From Ectobius pallidus (lineage: Eukaryota; Arthropoda; Insecta; Blattodea; Ectobiidae): 64,000 nucleotides of DNA. The notes beneath the pieces were generated by a model. It was given only the letters and a program-made list of their open reading frames with translations. It had not been told where the DNA came from and searched no databases. Where the stretch lies: the NCBI GenBank assembly GCA_964059195.1, contig CAXKWD010000009.1:44115160-44179159 (forward strand). The letters run 5' to 3'. The translations under genes and the position numbers were made by a program. Positions 23,115-33,479 of this stretch are shown here, in pieces (within the stretch, counting starts at the first letter, position 1; the number at the start of each line of letters is the position of its first letter).

Positions 23115-23290
23115 TATTTTATTTGCTTTCTTGATTACAAGATTGCCTAAATGACAAAGCTTACTGTGCTTCTATTAACAATGAAGTATAACACACCCAA
23201 CAGTTTGAGAAAAATAATAATAATAATAAATTATAATAAATTATAATATAATATAATAATAATATAATTATAATATAAATTATAATAAAG
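23080..23290. repeat. AAT/TAATA microsatellite region
   Basis: (AAT)n at 23083-23109, followed by further TAATA-rich low-complexity tracts to about 23288. Sequence from 23290 to 24190 is otherwise anonymous. Confidence 0.75.
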
Positions 23291-24189
23291 GCAATACAAC
23301 TGGAGCTTGTGACTGAAATATTCCCTCTAGGCATCCATCTGACGTCTTAATCGTGTTAATACATAGCCTGTGTTAAATATACCGGTATGTCTTCCCTAGG
23401 GTAAAAAGTCATACCGTGATAATTTATAATGTGTATAATTTTGCCTATCCCTCAATTTATTTTCCTGTGTATACCTAGCATAGCGTAGCATGATGTAAAT
23501 GTGTGATATGCTATGCCATTATTTCCCTTCCGGATAAAGGACTCCTGGTCTTTTGAATCCCTAGATAGATGGATGATAGATGGCTGAATTCCTTACTGAA
23601 CGTATGAAGCATAAAATATTATATTTTAACATAAATATATTCTGTTACTTAGCATAAAAGTGTACGTGGGGTTATGTAACTATGGCTCAGATTATTACAA
23701 TTCAGCAAATTACTGTAATGTGAGGTTCGAACTGTTTCATCGAAACAGGTTGTCTACGTATATGATAGAGTGAAACTGGAGTGTGATTTCTTATTAGGCA
23801 TCCCTTTCTGTGTATATATCCGTTCATTTTCTTGTCGACGTTTTTATTTATGTATACCAGACATTATGTTTCTTAGTGCCCACCTATGCCATGTACTCCT
23901 GCAGGTTATCTTTCTATCTCACTCTGTGGCACGATTTTCAGCTTACTTTGTCATGACTTCTAACACAAATCTAGATTTCTGCTAGCTACAATTTTTATGT
24001 GTAAAATACACGAAATCGTATGTTTAACGTCCCGCTAAGAAAACACCTTAACTCATGTCGTTAGCCTCAGTAACACTACTTTATAAGTATCCACACGTAT
24101 TTCTTACTTTTGCTAATGAAAATGTTCTTTCAACGTAAATTCTAAATATACTGTATCCTTTAATCATGTGTAAAATATACTGAATCCTT

Positions 24190-24597
24190 CAATAGTCCAG
24201 TAACTTTTGCATTTTTATTCGGAATAATTTTAAGTCAAAGTTTTTTATTTTTATTTTGTTTAATACAGAGCTTTTATTTGTCATTCTAAATTATACCTGA
24301 AAAGTACCCGACTTTCTGTTGAACGCGTTCCTATTTTTGGGGGTGCTGAAGGGGAGAGATTGGGTTATAACTTGAACTCAGCTATCTAGACAAGTGTATA
24401 TTTTTATGCTTGACGAATAAAACGTTAAATATGTCGACGCGATCAATATTTTAGAAGTTATAAGGGTTTTTAGTATGAAAACAATGCAAATTTTTATATA
24501 GTCCTACGTAGTTACGCTTCAGTTTACTGAAGAATGTAAATATAAAATGTGAGTCAATACTTGACAATATACATTTTACTTACATTTACATTTACAG
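24190..24597 (+). repeat. repeat family D, left copy
   Basis: Matches 34365-34790 in inverted orientation along about 410 bp. Shared blocks: AGTCCAGTAA, TTCGGAATAA, TCATTCTAAATTATA, GACTTTCTGTTGA, GAACTCAGCTATCTAG, TTAGTATGAAAA, GTAGTTACGC and GTCAATACTTGACA. Similarity is about 75-80% by eye. It ends where the hAT-like CAGTGGCG sequence begins. Confidence 0.75.
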
Positions 24598-25106
24598 TGG
24601 CGTACTAAGGAGGGGGGGCCAACGGGGCGGCCGCACCGGGCACCGAAAAGGGGGGGGCGCTAACATTGAAAAACAACTTTTTTTAATTTAAGAAAAAATA
24701 ATTATTTTCAGGCAAAATATACGGTTTTATTGGTCAAAATTTCTTTATTACTTTGTTGAATACTGCAGTAATATTATTTAGAAATGAAATAAACGTTTCG
24801 TTTTAAACTATTTATAGACAATACGAAATAGGTGGTGGCGCCGAGTACACAGGAAAAGTTTACGGTGTACGGGCGGAAGAAAGACTAAGTAATTTAACAA
24901 TTTTATCAATTGAACGTGATGTGGCTGCTACTATAGACTTCGACTCTATTATAAACAAGTTTGCATCCATCAAGGCTAGGAAGGCATATTTTAAAATTTT
25001 TGTTATGACTCTGAAACTTCTTTTCTCTTTATTTTTTATTTAACAAACTAACCTTATAATACATACAGTTTTATTTCATTCATATTTTTCTCTTTATAAT
25101 GTGTTA
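24597..25106 (+). pseudogene. hAT remnant: 5' end joined to transposase C-terminus
   Basis: CAGTGGCGTACTAAGGAGGG at 24597 resembles a hAT left terminus. Further on, 24873-24995 reads in one frame through LSNLTILSIERDVAATIDFD and FASIKARKAY. This resembles the extreme C-terminus of ZMYM/hAT transposases (usual form RLSNLAILSIE...FAS-KARK). The catalytic core is missing, so the copy is an internal-deletion derivative. No matching right terminus was found before the LTR element begins at 25111; the LTR insertion may have displaced it. Confidence 0.7.
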
Positions 25107-25110
25107 AAGT

Positions 25111-25933
25111 TGAAACCGTTTCTTGTTTCACTTTATATTTTTGGTATTTACATACCTGTGACTTCTTGATGTTTTCTTGTGGGTGCTGCTCCAGGCTTCT
25201 CATGTCGGTAGTTGCACAGACTCGGGAATCAGAGGGATGAACTGTTCTAATATGATTAATGACTTTCACTGATCAGAGATAATGGAGTTTTATTTTTAAG
25301 AGAGAATAATTTTGACTTGTTACACACGCTATTATAAAAGACAAATATAAATCTATGATCTACTTTCACCATTGTGTTAATTTCTGAATAATGTAAGATC
25401 TACACATCGAGCACTGAGCACCAACTTCTGATCATATCGAGTGCAGTATCACTACTCTCCACAAAAATCAAATTTAAGATAAATCCTGAAAAGTACATAA
25501 GCCTCCTCCCTACGGCACAATATCCAATAGGAATAATATTCTATCATATCTGGATTCTGATTGGTTGCTTTAATTATTCTGCAATCTTATGCTTAAGGAA
25601 TACTCCATTAAAAGGTTTCTATTTTATGGTATAGTACTTGGCAATTAATATGATCTGTATATATTATTCTTTAATCTAGAGTAGCTATGATTTCAAAGAT
25701 TGTATTCATATAGTTTATTTCTCTCAATCCGATGGGCTAGCCTTTTAAGTGGTGAACTTTCACAGCTTCCTTAAGTGGTTCCACTTGAGAGTTAATGTAC
25801 ATACACCATGACTCTTTTACTCCTCAGTTGGATACGAAACAAAATATAGTTAATTTTAACACGTCTACCTACTTAATCTAATTACTTATTATAATCTGTG
25901 ATTTCCTAAAGTCCACTGCTAATAACTCTCTCA
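25111..25933 (-). repeat. 3' LTR of the Gypsy element
   Basis: 823 bp, with TG...CA ends on either strand. By eye it matches the other LTR base for base and has the same length. On the minus strand a TATA-like TTTTATAATA near 25331-25340 and an AATAAA-containing AAAATAAAAC near 25288-25297 could serve as promoter and polyadenylation signals; those two roles are inference. Confidence 0.97.
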
Positions 25934-25952
25934 TATGCCAAACTTCCATATT
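25934..25952 (-). other. putative polypurine tract, weak
   Basis: The minus strand just before the 3' LTR reads ATGGAAGTTTGGCATA. It is purine-biased but interrupted, and is a poor match to the uninterrupted tracts of typical elements. Confidence 0.3.
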
Positions 25953-26499
25953 GAAATTTCTTGAATGAATTTAAGACAATTTCACACATGTAAGTTTATG
26001 TCCTCAATGTAAGCTTAGTGCTCAAGTCTACTCATTTTGTTTGGAGAATTTCTAATGTTATAGTTACATTCCTTCTAAAGAACATTTCTTATCTGAAAAT
26101 TATTTTCTCTACAAGCAGTTATCATAATGTTACCCATACTTCCATCCACTCATTATTTCATGCAAACATTCATATCCTATCAACTTTTTAAAGTACCAAA
26201 TTGTCTTTATCTTTATCTTTCTTGTCCTGAGTTCATCTCTCACTGTCATTCATTTATTTTTACACATTTTATTAGTATTTTTTTTTTTTTTTTTTTTTTC
26301 ACTTCAGTCTACACCACAGTGCTTATCGATTTCATTGCATTATGCTATTCACATGCAATCATCTTTTCATCCCATACTCATTCTTTACAATTTTCTTACA
26401 GAGTTTTATATTTACCTTTCCAATTATCTCACCTAGTGTTCATCTCAGCATAACAGTAGTACATTTTTATTGTACCTTTACAACATTTTACTGGTATCA
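25953..26499 (-). other. 3' untranslated region of the Gypsy element
   Basis: About 550 bp between the pol stop and the 3' LTR. It contains a 21-base A run on the element strand (T run at 26279-26299). There is no third reading frame, hence no envelope gene. Confidence 0.8.
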
Positions 26500-29400
26500 T
26501 TACTGTTTGAAGGGTCGTAACATATCTCTGTTATATCTGCCTACAATCTTATTCTTATCTACATCAATAATCTCATAAGATACATCATTAAATATCTTAT
26601 GAATACACAAAGGACCCCAATATAAAAGTTCTAATCTATGATTTCTTTTCTTTAAAGCATTAGATAGAATTTTTCTACGTACAAGGACGAGATCTCCTAC
26701 CGAAGGTTGCCACTTTGCTTTGTATCTTTTTGCCTTTTCCTTTCTCTTTTGAGCTTTTGCTCTGATCCTACTAATTGCTTTTTGGCATAGTACCTCTACA
26801 CTTTCATCATTGTTATCTTCATTTATTCCTTGGGGTATTTCTTTTACTAGTTTCATCGGTTGCTTTCCAGTGAATAATCTGTATGGCTCGACATGTGTAA
26901 TTGGGTGAATTGAGTGGTTTATGACATCTTCAATCACAGAGCAATATTTTACCCAATTAGTATGACGGCTATGGCATAGGATTCTCAAGTAAATACCACA
27001 ATCTCTCAACGCTCTTTCGGCTGTGTTGCACCTCGCGTTAAACGAAGAAATGTTGTACATCTTAATCCCCTCATGCTCCAATCTACTTCTGAATCTATGT
27101 CCTTTGAACACACTAGAGTTATCTGTAAGGATAGATTTCATTTTTCCAAACTTACCTATCCAATCATTCATTACTTTCCTGACACATTCTGCCGATGTCG
27201 CATTCTTTAGTGGGCAAAGTTTCACAAAATGAGTAAATACATCATACATTATAAGAATGTATTTATTCTGTAACTGTCCTTGAGGCAAAGGTCCATGTAC
27301 GTCAATCATTACGAGTTCATTTTTCTCTTCCCTTGTGATAGTTAGGGGCGGAGAATCATAATGGACTGTCAAGGGTTTCGCTTTCTGGCATAGTTCACAG
27401 CAGCTTAGTAACTTTCTTACTTTTTTCCCTAGATTCTTTATATAGACTGATTTATTTATGTATAGCATCGTGCGGTCTGTTCCTGAGTGACATAACTTTT
27501 CATGTACAGTTTTAATTAGAGCGGTCTCCATTGCTTCTGGAATATATACATGCCACGCTTTCCTCTCCTTCCCACACTGTTTGTAAACAATGTTATTTTC
27601 AATCTTATACTTTAGTTCAGCCTCTTCATCTGTCTCCCCCTCAAGTTCTTTCAACCCATTATAAATTAGTAAGATTTCAGGATCTTCTCTCTGCAGTGTT
27701 GCAATATTTCTGAACAAGCTTCGTAAGCTTGGTTCGTTTACCATACGCACTTCCATCAAGTCTATTTGATTTCCCTTGTCATAATTATTTTCTGGGATGA
27801 CATTATCCACACGAGAAAGATAGTCACATAGGAGGTTTGATTTTCCCGCAATATGCCTTACTTCAATGTCATATTGGGATATTTCATGGATATACCTACT
27901 TATTTTGCTGTTTTGTAATTTACATCTATTAAGAAATGTTAGGCTAATGTGATCAGACATTACAATAATGTGTTTGTTATACAGGTATTGGTGAAATTTA
28001 TTCAATCCAAAGAACAATCCTGTTATTTCTAACTGAGTCACATTTCCTCTGCTTTCTATGGGTGTAAGTCCCCTTGAAGCTACTGCAATTATATGGTGGG
28101 TACCATCAGAATGTTCCTGTGTCAGGCATACTCCTACAGAACGAGATGAGGCATCTGTATATAAAATATACTGTAAATCCTCTCTCGGTCTTTCTAATAG
28201 TATAGACTCACCAAATAATTGTTTTACTTTCCTAAACGCTTCATCTTCTACCTGTGTCCATTGAAATTTCTTCCCCTTTTTCAGTAATTCCCTTAATGGT
28301 GTTACATGCTCTGCGTAATTAGGTATAAATCTCGCTTGGTAATTCAAGACACCTAAAATACGTCGTACCTGCTTAATGCTTTTAGGCACCGGCATATCTT
28401 GAATTGCTTTAATTCGTTCTGGATCTGCTTTAATCCCTTCACGGTTAATTATGTATCCCACGAATTTTACCTCGGGTTTTAACAGTGAAATTTTATCTGG
28501 GTTCACTTTCATGCCACACTCCTTAAATTTATTTAGCACTCTGTCAAGCTGTTTAAGGTGTTCATCAAATGTTTTTGTTTGTAAGAGAAGGTCATCAACG
28601 TATGCTGTTACACAATCGTTCGTACTGTCAGGAAACATTATATGTAACGCTCGGAGAAGCGCGCTATTCGACGTCTTTATACCAAATGGGGTTCTTCGGA
28701 AATGGTACGTAACTCCATTGAAATTGAAACCTGTGTACATTCTATCCTCTTCTCTTAGGCCTATTTGCCAAAAACTGGACGTTAAATCAATCCCAGTGAA
28801 GTACTCAGCCTCACCCATCTTCGCTAATAATTGGTTTATTGGTTGTGTTCTAAAATTATCAGGAGCCATATATTTATTTGGGAACCTAGCATCGAGGGCC
28901 ATTCTCAATTTATTAGGCTTCTGAACCACCCAACAAACAGGATTTATGAATTTTGAATTTGACACTTCTATTATGTCATCTTCTATCATTTGTTTAATTG
29001 TTTGTTCTGCAAGATCACGTATGGCTAATGGTAAAATTCTCGATTTATATTTAAATTCCGGCATAGGCTGCATGTCAAATGAGTGCTGGTACACTTTACA
29101 AAGCCCTGGCCTTCGAGAAAATGATTCCTTGTTCCTCATTAATACTGCTAATAATTCTGCTTTTTGGTCATGGCTTATGGCTTCGATTTCTTGAACTTTC
29201 TTTCGTAAAATTTCGATAATTTCCTGAGCTTCTAAGTTTCTATTCTCATTACTTCCTTCATCGAATTCATAGTAGCCGATTCCATTCGGATTCTCCCTTA
29301 ATGACATATTATTATTATCTGGGTATTCATTATTTTCCCCATATAAATTATATTTCTCCTCCACTATATTCTCCTCTTCCACTACGCTCCATGAATCATT

Positions 29401-30129
29401 GGGCAAATTACTGTTGTCCTCAATGTTCAAATAATTCGGGTCATCCCCCCGTAAAATATGTGCCTCGTTTAGGTCACTTAATGTTATTTCTTCCACTACA
29501 AAGTCTTCCTCTAAGATACTTCTCTCAATATCACTAAGTTTGTCATTTTTATTAAGGGTCTTTTCTTTATGGAATGGTATATGAATTACATCATTATTTT
29601 TATTAGACAATTCTAATTTATTATCCATAAAATTAATTTTCGAACCATGTTCGTATAGAAAGTTACATCCAAGAATCACGTCATGAGCAAGCCCATTCAC
29701 CGTTAGCATAAATAACTCACATTTATAATTATCGATTTCAGCATTAACCATACACTGATATCCAATTCTGAATTGTTTTGAGGTTACAGCTGTCTTGCAA
29801 AATAAACCTGTTGTGTTTAGTATTTGAATATTAATTTTGTTCTTTATCATTTTATCTAAGAATTTTTGAGAACACACTGAGTGCGTGCACCCAGAATCCA
29901 CAATGGCACAAACATTAATCTTTTCTCCTATTCTCACAGTTATAACGGGTGTTTTTATATCATTCTGATTTTCATTTTCAATGGGTTTTTGAACATTAAT
30001 GGATTGTATGCTATTTTCATTATTACACTGTCCTACATTCTCCGGCAAACTATCATTCATGAATCCTTCAGTACATTGTTGTGTAAGACATGTAACAGCA
30101 AACGGATTCTCTTTACTGTTATGAATTAG
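26500..30129 (-). CDS. pol: Pol polyprotein (protease, RT, RNase H, integrase)
   Basis: The frame is open from the frameshift site at 30129; the first Met is at 30060, giving 1186 residues (about 1209 from the shift). Positions from that Met: aspartic protease VDSGCTHS with Asp55; reverse transcriptase with FTGIDL (Asp425) and YVDD (487-490); RNase H with LYTDAS (Asp636), Glu678, Asp703 and Asp746; integrase zinc finger with His853, His858, Cys888 and Cys891; integrase core Asp920, Asp980 and Glu1015, 34 residues between the last two (DD35E); then a GPY/F-like YWGP at 1147-1150 near the C-terminus. The order PR-RT-RH-INT is that of Ty3/Gypsy. All catalytic residues that I checked are present and there are no internal stops. 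It is expected to be made as a Gag-Pol fusion, processed by its own protease inside particles, and to copy and insert the element. Confidence 0.96.
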   Translation of the reverse strand, partial: LIHNSKENPFAVTCLTQQCTEGFMNDSLPENVGQCNNENSIQSINVQKPIENENQNDIKTPVITVRIGEKINVCAIVDSGCTHSVCSQKFLDKMIKNKINIQILNTTGLFCKTAVTSKQFRIGYQCMVNAEIDNYKCELFMLTVNGLAHDVILGCNFLYEHGSKINFMDNKLELSNKNNDVIHIPFHKEKTLNKNDKLSDIERSILEEDFVVEEITLSDLNEAHILRGDDPNYLNIEDNSNLPNDSWSVVEEENIVEEKYNLYGENNEYPDNNNMSLRENPNGIGYYEFDEGSNENRNLEAQEIIEILRKKVQEIEAISHDQKAELLAVLMRNKESFSRRPGLCKVYQHSFDMQPMPEFKYKSRILPLAIRDLAEQTIKQMIEDDIIEVSNSKFINPVCWVVQKPNKLRMALDARFPNKYMAPDNFRTQPINQLLAKMGEAEYFTGIDLTSSFWQIGLREEDRMYTGFNFNGVTYHFRRTPFGIKTSNSALLRALHIMFPDSTNDCVTAYVDDLLLQTKTFDEHLKQLDRVLNKFKECGMKVNPDKISLLKPEVKFVGYIINREGIKADPERIKAIQDMPVPKSIKQVRRILGVLNYQARFIPNYAEHVTPLRELLKKGKKFQWTQVEDEAFRKVKQLFGESILLERPREDLQYILYTDASSRSVGVCLTQEHSDGTHHIIAVASRGLTPIESRGNVTQLEITGLFFGLNKFHQYLYNKHIIVMSDHISLTFLNRCKLQNSKISRYIHEISQYDIEVRHIAGKSNLLCDYLSRVDNVIPENNYDKGNQIDLMEVRMVNEPSLRSLFRNIATLQREDPEILLIYNGLKELEGETDEEAELKYKIENNIVYKQCGKERKAWHVYIPEAMETALIKTVHEKLCHSGTDRTMLYINKSVYIKNLGKKVRKLLSCCELCQKAKPLTVHYDSPPLTITREEKNELVMIDVHGPLPQGQLQNKYILIMYDVFTHFVKLCPLKNATSAECVRKVMNDWIGKFGKMKSILTDNSSVFKGHRFRSRLEHEGIKMYNISSFNARCNTAERALRDCGIYLRILCHSRHTNWVKYCSVIEDVINHSIHPITHVEPYRLFTGKQPMKLVKEIPQGINEDNNDESVEVLCQKAISRIRAKAQKRKEKAKRYKAKWQPSVGDLVLVRRKILSNALKKRNHRLELLYWGPLCIHKIFNDVSYEIIDVDKNKIVGRYNRDMLRPFKQ

Positions 30130-30135
30130 TTTAAA
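30061..30135 (-). promoter_or_regulatory. -1 ribosomal frameshift signal with H-type pseudoknot
   Basis: On the minus strand the gag frame ends GAT TTA AAC TAA. T TTA AAC (30135-30129) is a canonical slippery heptamer. Shifting back one base continues into the open pol frame. After a 7-nt spacer (30128-30122) comes a 10-bp stem: TAACAGTAAA (30121-30112) with TTTGCTGTTA (30102-30093), one G-U pair, loop GAGAATCCG. Loop bases GAATCC (30109-30104) are perfectly complementary to GGATTC at 30066-30061, giving a 6-bp second stem, a 2-nt first loop, one interstem base and a 26-nt last loop. Heptamer, spacer length and knot geometry all fit known retroviral signals. Folding was done by hand. Confidence 0.9.
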
Positions 30136-32183
30136 TCTTGTTCCTGTCGCGAGGCTTCACAAGCATAATTTCTGTTATGAAATTCCCTCGCTTCGGGGTT
30201 CAAATCCTGGTGGTCCTGGTTCTCAGAATTTGTCTCTATAGGATCATCCCTCCTGTTTTGATCATTCACCCGTCTACTGGAATTCCTACTGAACTGGCCT
30301 TGTGTATTACGCCTGCGGTTACCTTGATCATCACTCTGGATTGTTAACGAATTCACTTGAGTATTTCTGTTACTTTGATTCTGCGGGTCTCGTGACATAT
30401 ATTCTGTGTTATTCCTGTTATTATACCTCCCATTTTGATTGTTGTTATAATTCGGGTTATGTCCTGACCTGCTGTGGTTGTTATTGTTCCTATACCCCTG
30501 TGAATGATTTTGGTTATGTCTAGGTTGGATTTCTCTTTCATTATTCCTATTGTTCCCTCCATTTTCTGTATTACCTTCAGGTGTCGAGTACATTTCTAGG
30601 TTAGTGAGGAGTTCAATAGTGTCGCTTACAGTAGTTAATTTTGCAACTAACAATGCACTTCGAACTCCAGGTGAAAAGTGTTTTGTTATCAGCGCAAGAA
30701 TTTCTGAATCTGGGATTATGGGTTGTAATAGCCTGGCTGTTTTTACCATTCTTATTAGATAATCCGACATTGATAAGCCACTTCCCGGTTTGTATTGACC
30801 TGTATAAAGCTGCATTCGGGTTTTTAACTGCTGTCCAGCTGACCAGTACCTATCAATGAATAACTTACAAAATTTTTCATAACTGCATTCGTTATCAATC
30901 GTCACTTGAAACCATTGTTTCGCGTTGTTTCTTAGGCATCTGCCAGCAATTAAAACTTGATATTGCGGAGGAATCTTTTTGATGGCAAAGTATTCCGTCA
31001 ATTCTTTTATGAAGTTCTGTGGACCTTCGTAAGAGTTTTCATTGTACATGGGTAAAATCACTTCACTCCCGATCATACCAGTAATATTTTGTAAATTTGT
31101 ACTTACTGCGATACTGTTGTTTTCCACTGGCGACTCCATTGTATTAGGAAGTATGTTGCTGCGTGAACCAGTTTGTTCACTATTTATTGAACCATTATAT
31201 TCATTAGGCACAACATTAACTGTGTTATTAGATAAATCAATCAAATTATCTGACAATGCACCATTAGGTTCAGTAGCAACATAGTTCCCTCCACAACCTG
31301 AAACCTTATTTTGTATTTCTTCTACCTTTTTAGAAATGCACAATAATTCTTTATTAACATGTCCTATTTTTGTATCAACTTCTTTTAAAGTCTTCATACC
31401 TTGTTCTTTGTTATTTTGAATAATTTCTTTAGAATTTTCTTCTATTGCTTTTGTTTTTGTTTCTAAAATCTGCATATTGCTATGTACCTGGCTCAAAACT
31501 ATTTTAGTTTCATTCCTAACTTCAGTAATTTCTTTGTTTAAATGTTTGAATACTTGTTCTTGTGCTTTTACAATTTGCTTCTCAAGACAATGCACCTGAA
31601 CATCAATGTTTTTGTTTATGTCTGCTCTCCTTAAACTACATTCTTTTTCATTTTCATTGATCTTTATAAAGGATTTATTTTCACTTTGTTTTAGTTTATC
31701 ATCAAATTCCTGCGTAATTTCTTGTCTGATTGTTTTAATTTCTCTACTAAGGTTTTCTATTTTATTACAAGTTTCCTCAGCTATTTTGTTATTTTCCTCC
31801 CTGCTCTTATTTATTTCACTTTTTGTTTCTTCCCTACTTTTAATTATTTCATTATTTGTATTTTCCCTACTTTTACTGATTTCATTTAGCAAAGTGGCTA
31901 ACATCATATCAATCTGATTAGACTGTTTACTATGAACTACTTGTGTAGGTTCCATGACTGTATTTGACTCCTCACTTACATGCACTTTTACAGTGGGATT
32001 ATTTTCCTCACTTCTATCCTCAATAGTAGTACTTTCCATTATGCTATCCTCATTACAATTATTCTCTGGTTCATTTATATTACTCTCCCTATCATTAAGA
32101 ATTTCTATGGGTTGTGAAAAGAATTGTTGTGCATGTTCTTCACTATCCATTGTGGTAACCTTTTTCCCACTTCTTAAAAACAT
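30126..32183 (-). CDS. gag: Gag structural protein
   Basis: 685 residues; the start is the first Met of the frame, downstream of a 466-nt leader, and the N-terminus MFLRSGKK is a familiar insect Gypsy Gag beginning. Residues 90-295 are strongly helical and charged, a predicted long coiled coil. Inside it, 100-132 is three tandem 11-residue units of the type EI-KSREE. Residues about 385-530 are the Gag core (AGRCLRNNAKQWFQ... DRYWSAGQQLKTRMQLY... LTNLEM). Residues 535-685 are rich in Asn, Arg, Gln and His. There is no CCHC zinc knuckle; the basic Asn/Arg tail probably replaces it in RNA binding (inference). The protein is expected to form the capsid particle. The stop lies directly after the slippery site that leads into pol. 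Confidence 0.93.
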   Translation of the reverse strand: MFLRSGKKVTTMDSEEHAQQFFSQPIEILNDRESNINEPENNCNEDSIMESTTIEDRSEENNPTVKVHVSEESNTVMEPTQVVHSKQSNQIDMMLATLLNEISKSRENTNNEIIKSREETKSEINKSREENNKIAEETCNKIENLSREIKTIRQEITQEFDDKLKQSENKSFIKINENEKECSLRRADINKNIDVQVHCLEKQIVKAQEQVFKHLNKEITEVRNETKIVLSQVHSNMQILETKTKAIEENSKEIIQNNKEQGMKTLKEVDTKIGHVNKELLCISKKVEEIQNKVSGCGGNYVATEPNGALSDNLIDLSNNTVNVVPNEYNGSINSEQTGSRSNILPNTMESPVENNSIAVSTNLQNITGMIGSEVILPMYNENSYEGPQNFIKELTEYFAIKKIPPQYQVLIAGRCLRNNAKQWFQVTIDNECSYEKFCKLFIDRYWSAGQQLKTRMQLYTGQYKPGSGLSMSDYLIRMVKTARLLQPIIPDSEILALITKHFSPGVRSALLVAKLTTVSDTIELLTNLEMYSTPEGNTENGGNNRNNEREIQPRHNQNHSQGYRNNNNHSRSGHNPNYNNNQNGRYNNRNNTEYMSRDPQNQSNRNTQVNSLTIQSDDQGNRRRNTQGQFSRNSSRRVNDQNRRDDPIETNSENQDHQDLNPEAREFHNRNYACEASRQEQDLN

Positions 32184-32656
32184 ATGTTAACGTGTCAATA
32201 ATTTAGTTTTATTAATTATATTACTATTTAGGCACTTTTAATTTTATAGTTATTCTATTATTGATTTTCTTTGATATTAACGAGTTTTAATTTTAACCTA
32301 ATGTTCATAAATTAATGTCCTTTTAATTAATTCTTAATCACACTTGACTTAGCTTGTACTGGAGTGATCCAATGATGTCTTGACTGTCCAACGTTGTTTC
32401 CCTCGATGGCAAGATGATCACGGCGATGTCCAGTTCCATCAGTGGTTTCCCGTTGCCTTCATTGGTTCCATCCATCCCAGCTTTCCTCTGCGTTGTTCCA
32501 TATCGTCTCTCGTGCCAGTCCTCAATCCCGTTAGTCGTCTCTGCCAGTCCTCAAAGTCTGTGATTCGTAGTCCATGTGGGTATAAATTCATCAGTGTCTC
32601 CCTTCAATGTCAAATATTCAGAGATTTTCTCGAGCCACCACTTGGGACGCCAAATA
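32184..32656 (-). other. 5' leader of the Gypsy element
   Basis: Untranslated region between the 5' LTR and gag, expected to hold packaging signals. No additional reading frame of note. Confidence 0.7.
32635..32652 (-). promoter_or_regulatory. primer-binding site
   Basis: The minus strand reads TGGCGTCCCAAGTGG starting 4 nt after the LTR end (spacer TATT). TGG complements the CCA end of a tRNA, and the start resembles Lys-type sites (TGGCGCCC) with differences. The exact tRNA was not identified. Confidence 0.7.
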
Positions 32657-33479
32657 TGAAACCGTTTCTTGTTTCACTTTATATTTTTGGTATTTACATA
32701 CCTGTGACTTCTTGATGTTTTCTTGTGGGTGCTGCTCCAGGCTTCTCATGTCGGTAGTTGCACAGACTCGGGAATCAGAGGGATGAACTGTTCTAATATG
32801 ATTAATGACTTTCACTGATCAGAGATAATGGAGTTTTATTTTTAAGAGAGAATAATTTTGACTTGTTACACACGCTATTATAAAAGACAAATATAAATCT
32901 ATGATCTACTTTCACCATTGTGTTAATTTCTGAATAATGTAAGATCTACACATCGAGCACTGAGCACCAACTTCTGATCATATCGAGTGCAGTATCACTA
33001 CTCTCCACAAAAATCAAATTTAAGATAAATCCTGAAAAGTACATAAGCCTCCTCCCTACGGCACAATATCCAATAGGAATAATATTCTATCATATCTGGA
33101 TTCTGATTGGTTGCTTTAATTATTCTGCAATCTTATGCTTAAGGAATACTCCATTAAAAGGTTTCTATTTTATGGTATAGTACTTGGCAATTAATATGAT
33201 CTGTATATATTATTCTTTAATCTAGAGTAGCTATGATTTCAAAGATTGTATTCATATAGTTTATTTCTCTCAATCCGATGGGCTAGCCTTTTAAGTGGTG
33301 AACTTTCACAGCTTCCTTAAGTGGTTCCACTTGAGAGTTAATGTACATACACCATGACTCTTTTACTCCTCAGTTGGATACGAAACAAAATATAGTTAAT
33401 TTTAACACGTCTACCTACTTAATCTAATTACTTATTATAATCTGTGATTTCCTAAAGTCCACTGCTAATAACTCTCTCA
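32657..33479 (-). repeat. 5' LTR of the Gypsy element
   Basis: 823 bp, identical by eye to 25111-25933. On the minus strand it begins TGAGAGAG and ends TTTCA. It would supply the promoter for the genomic RNA. Confidence 0.97.

Noticed and set aside
25054..25269. Apparent 71-aa protein, repeated at 32618-32815
   Set aside because: Both frames lie in the two LTRs, so their identity follows from LTR identity and not from a gene.
25934..26499. Search for an envelope gene after pol
   Set aside because: No frame of useful length on the element strand, so there is no sign of an infectious-type element.
28451..28924. Plus-strand 157-codon frame and other plus-strand frames between 26.1 and 32.2 kb
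   Set aside because: They are opposite-strand shadows of gag and pol.
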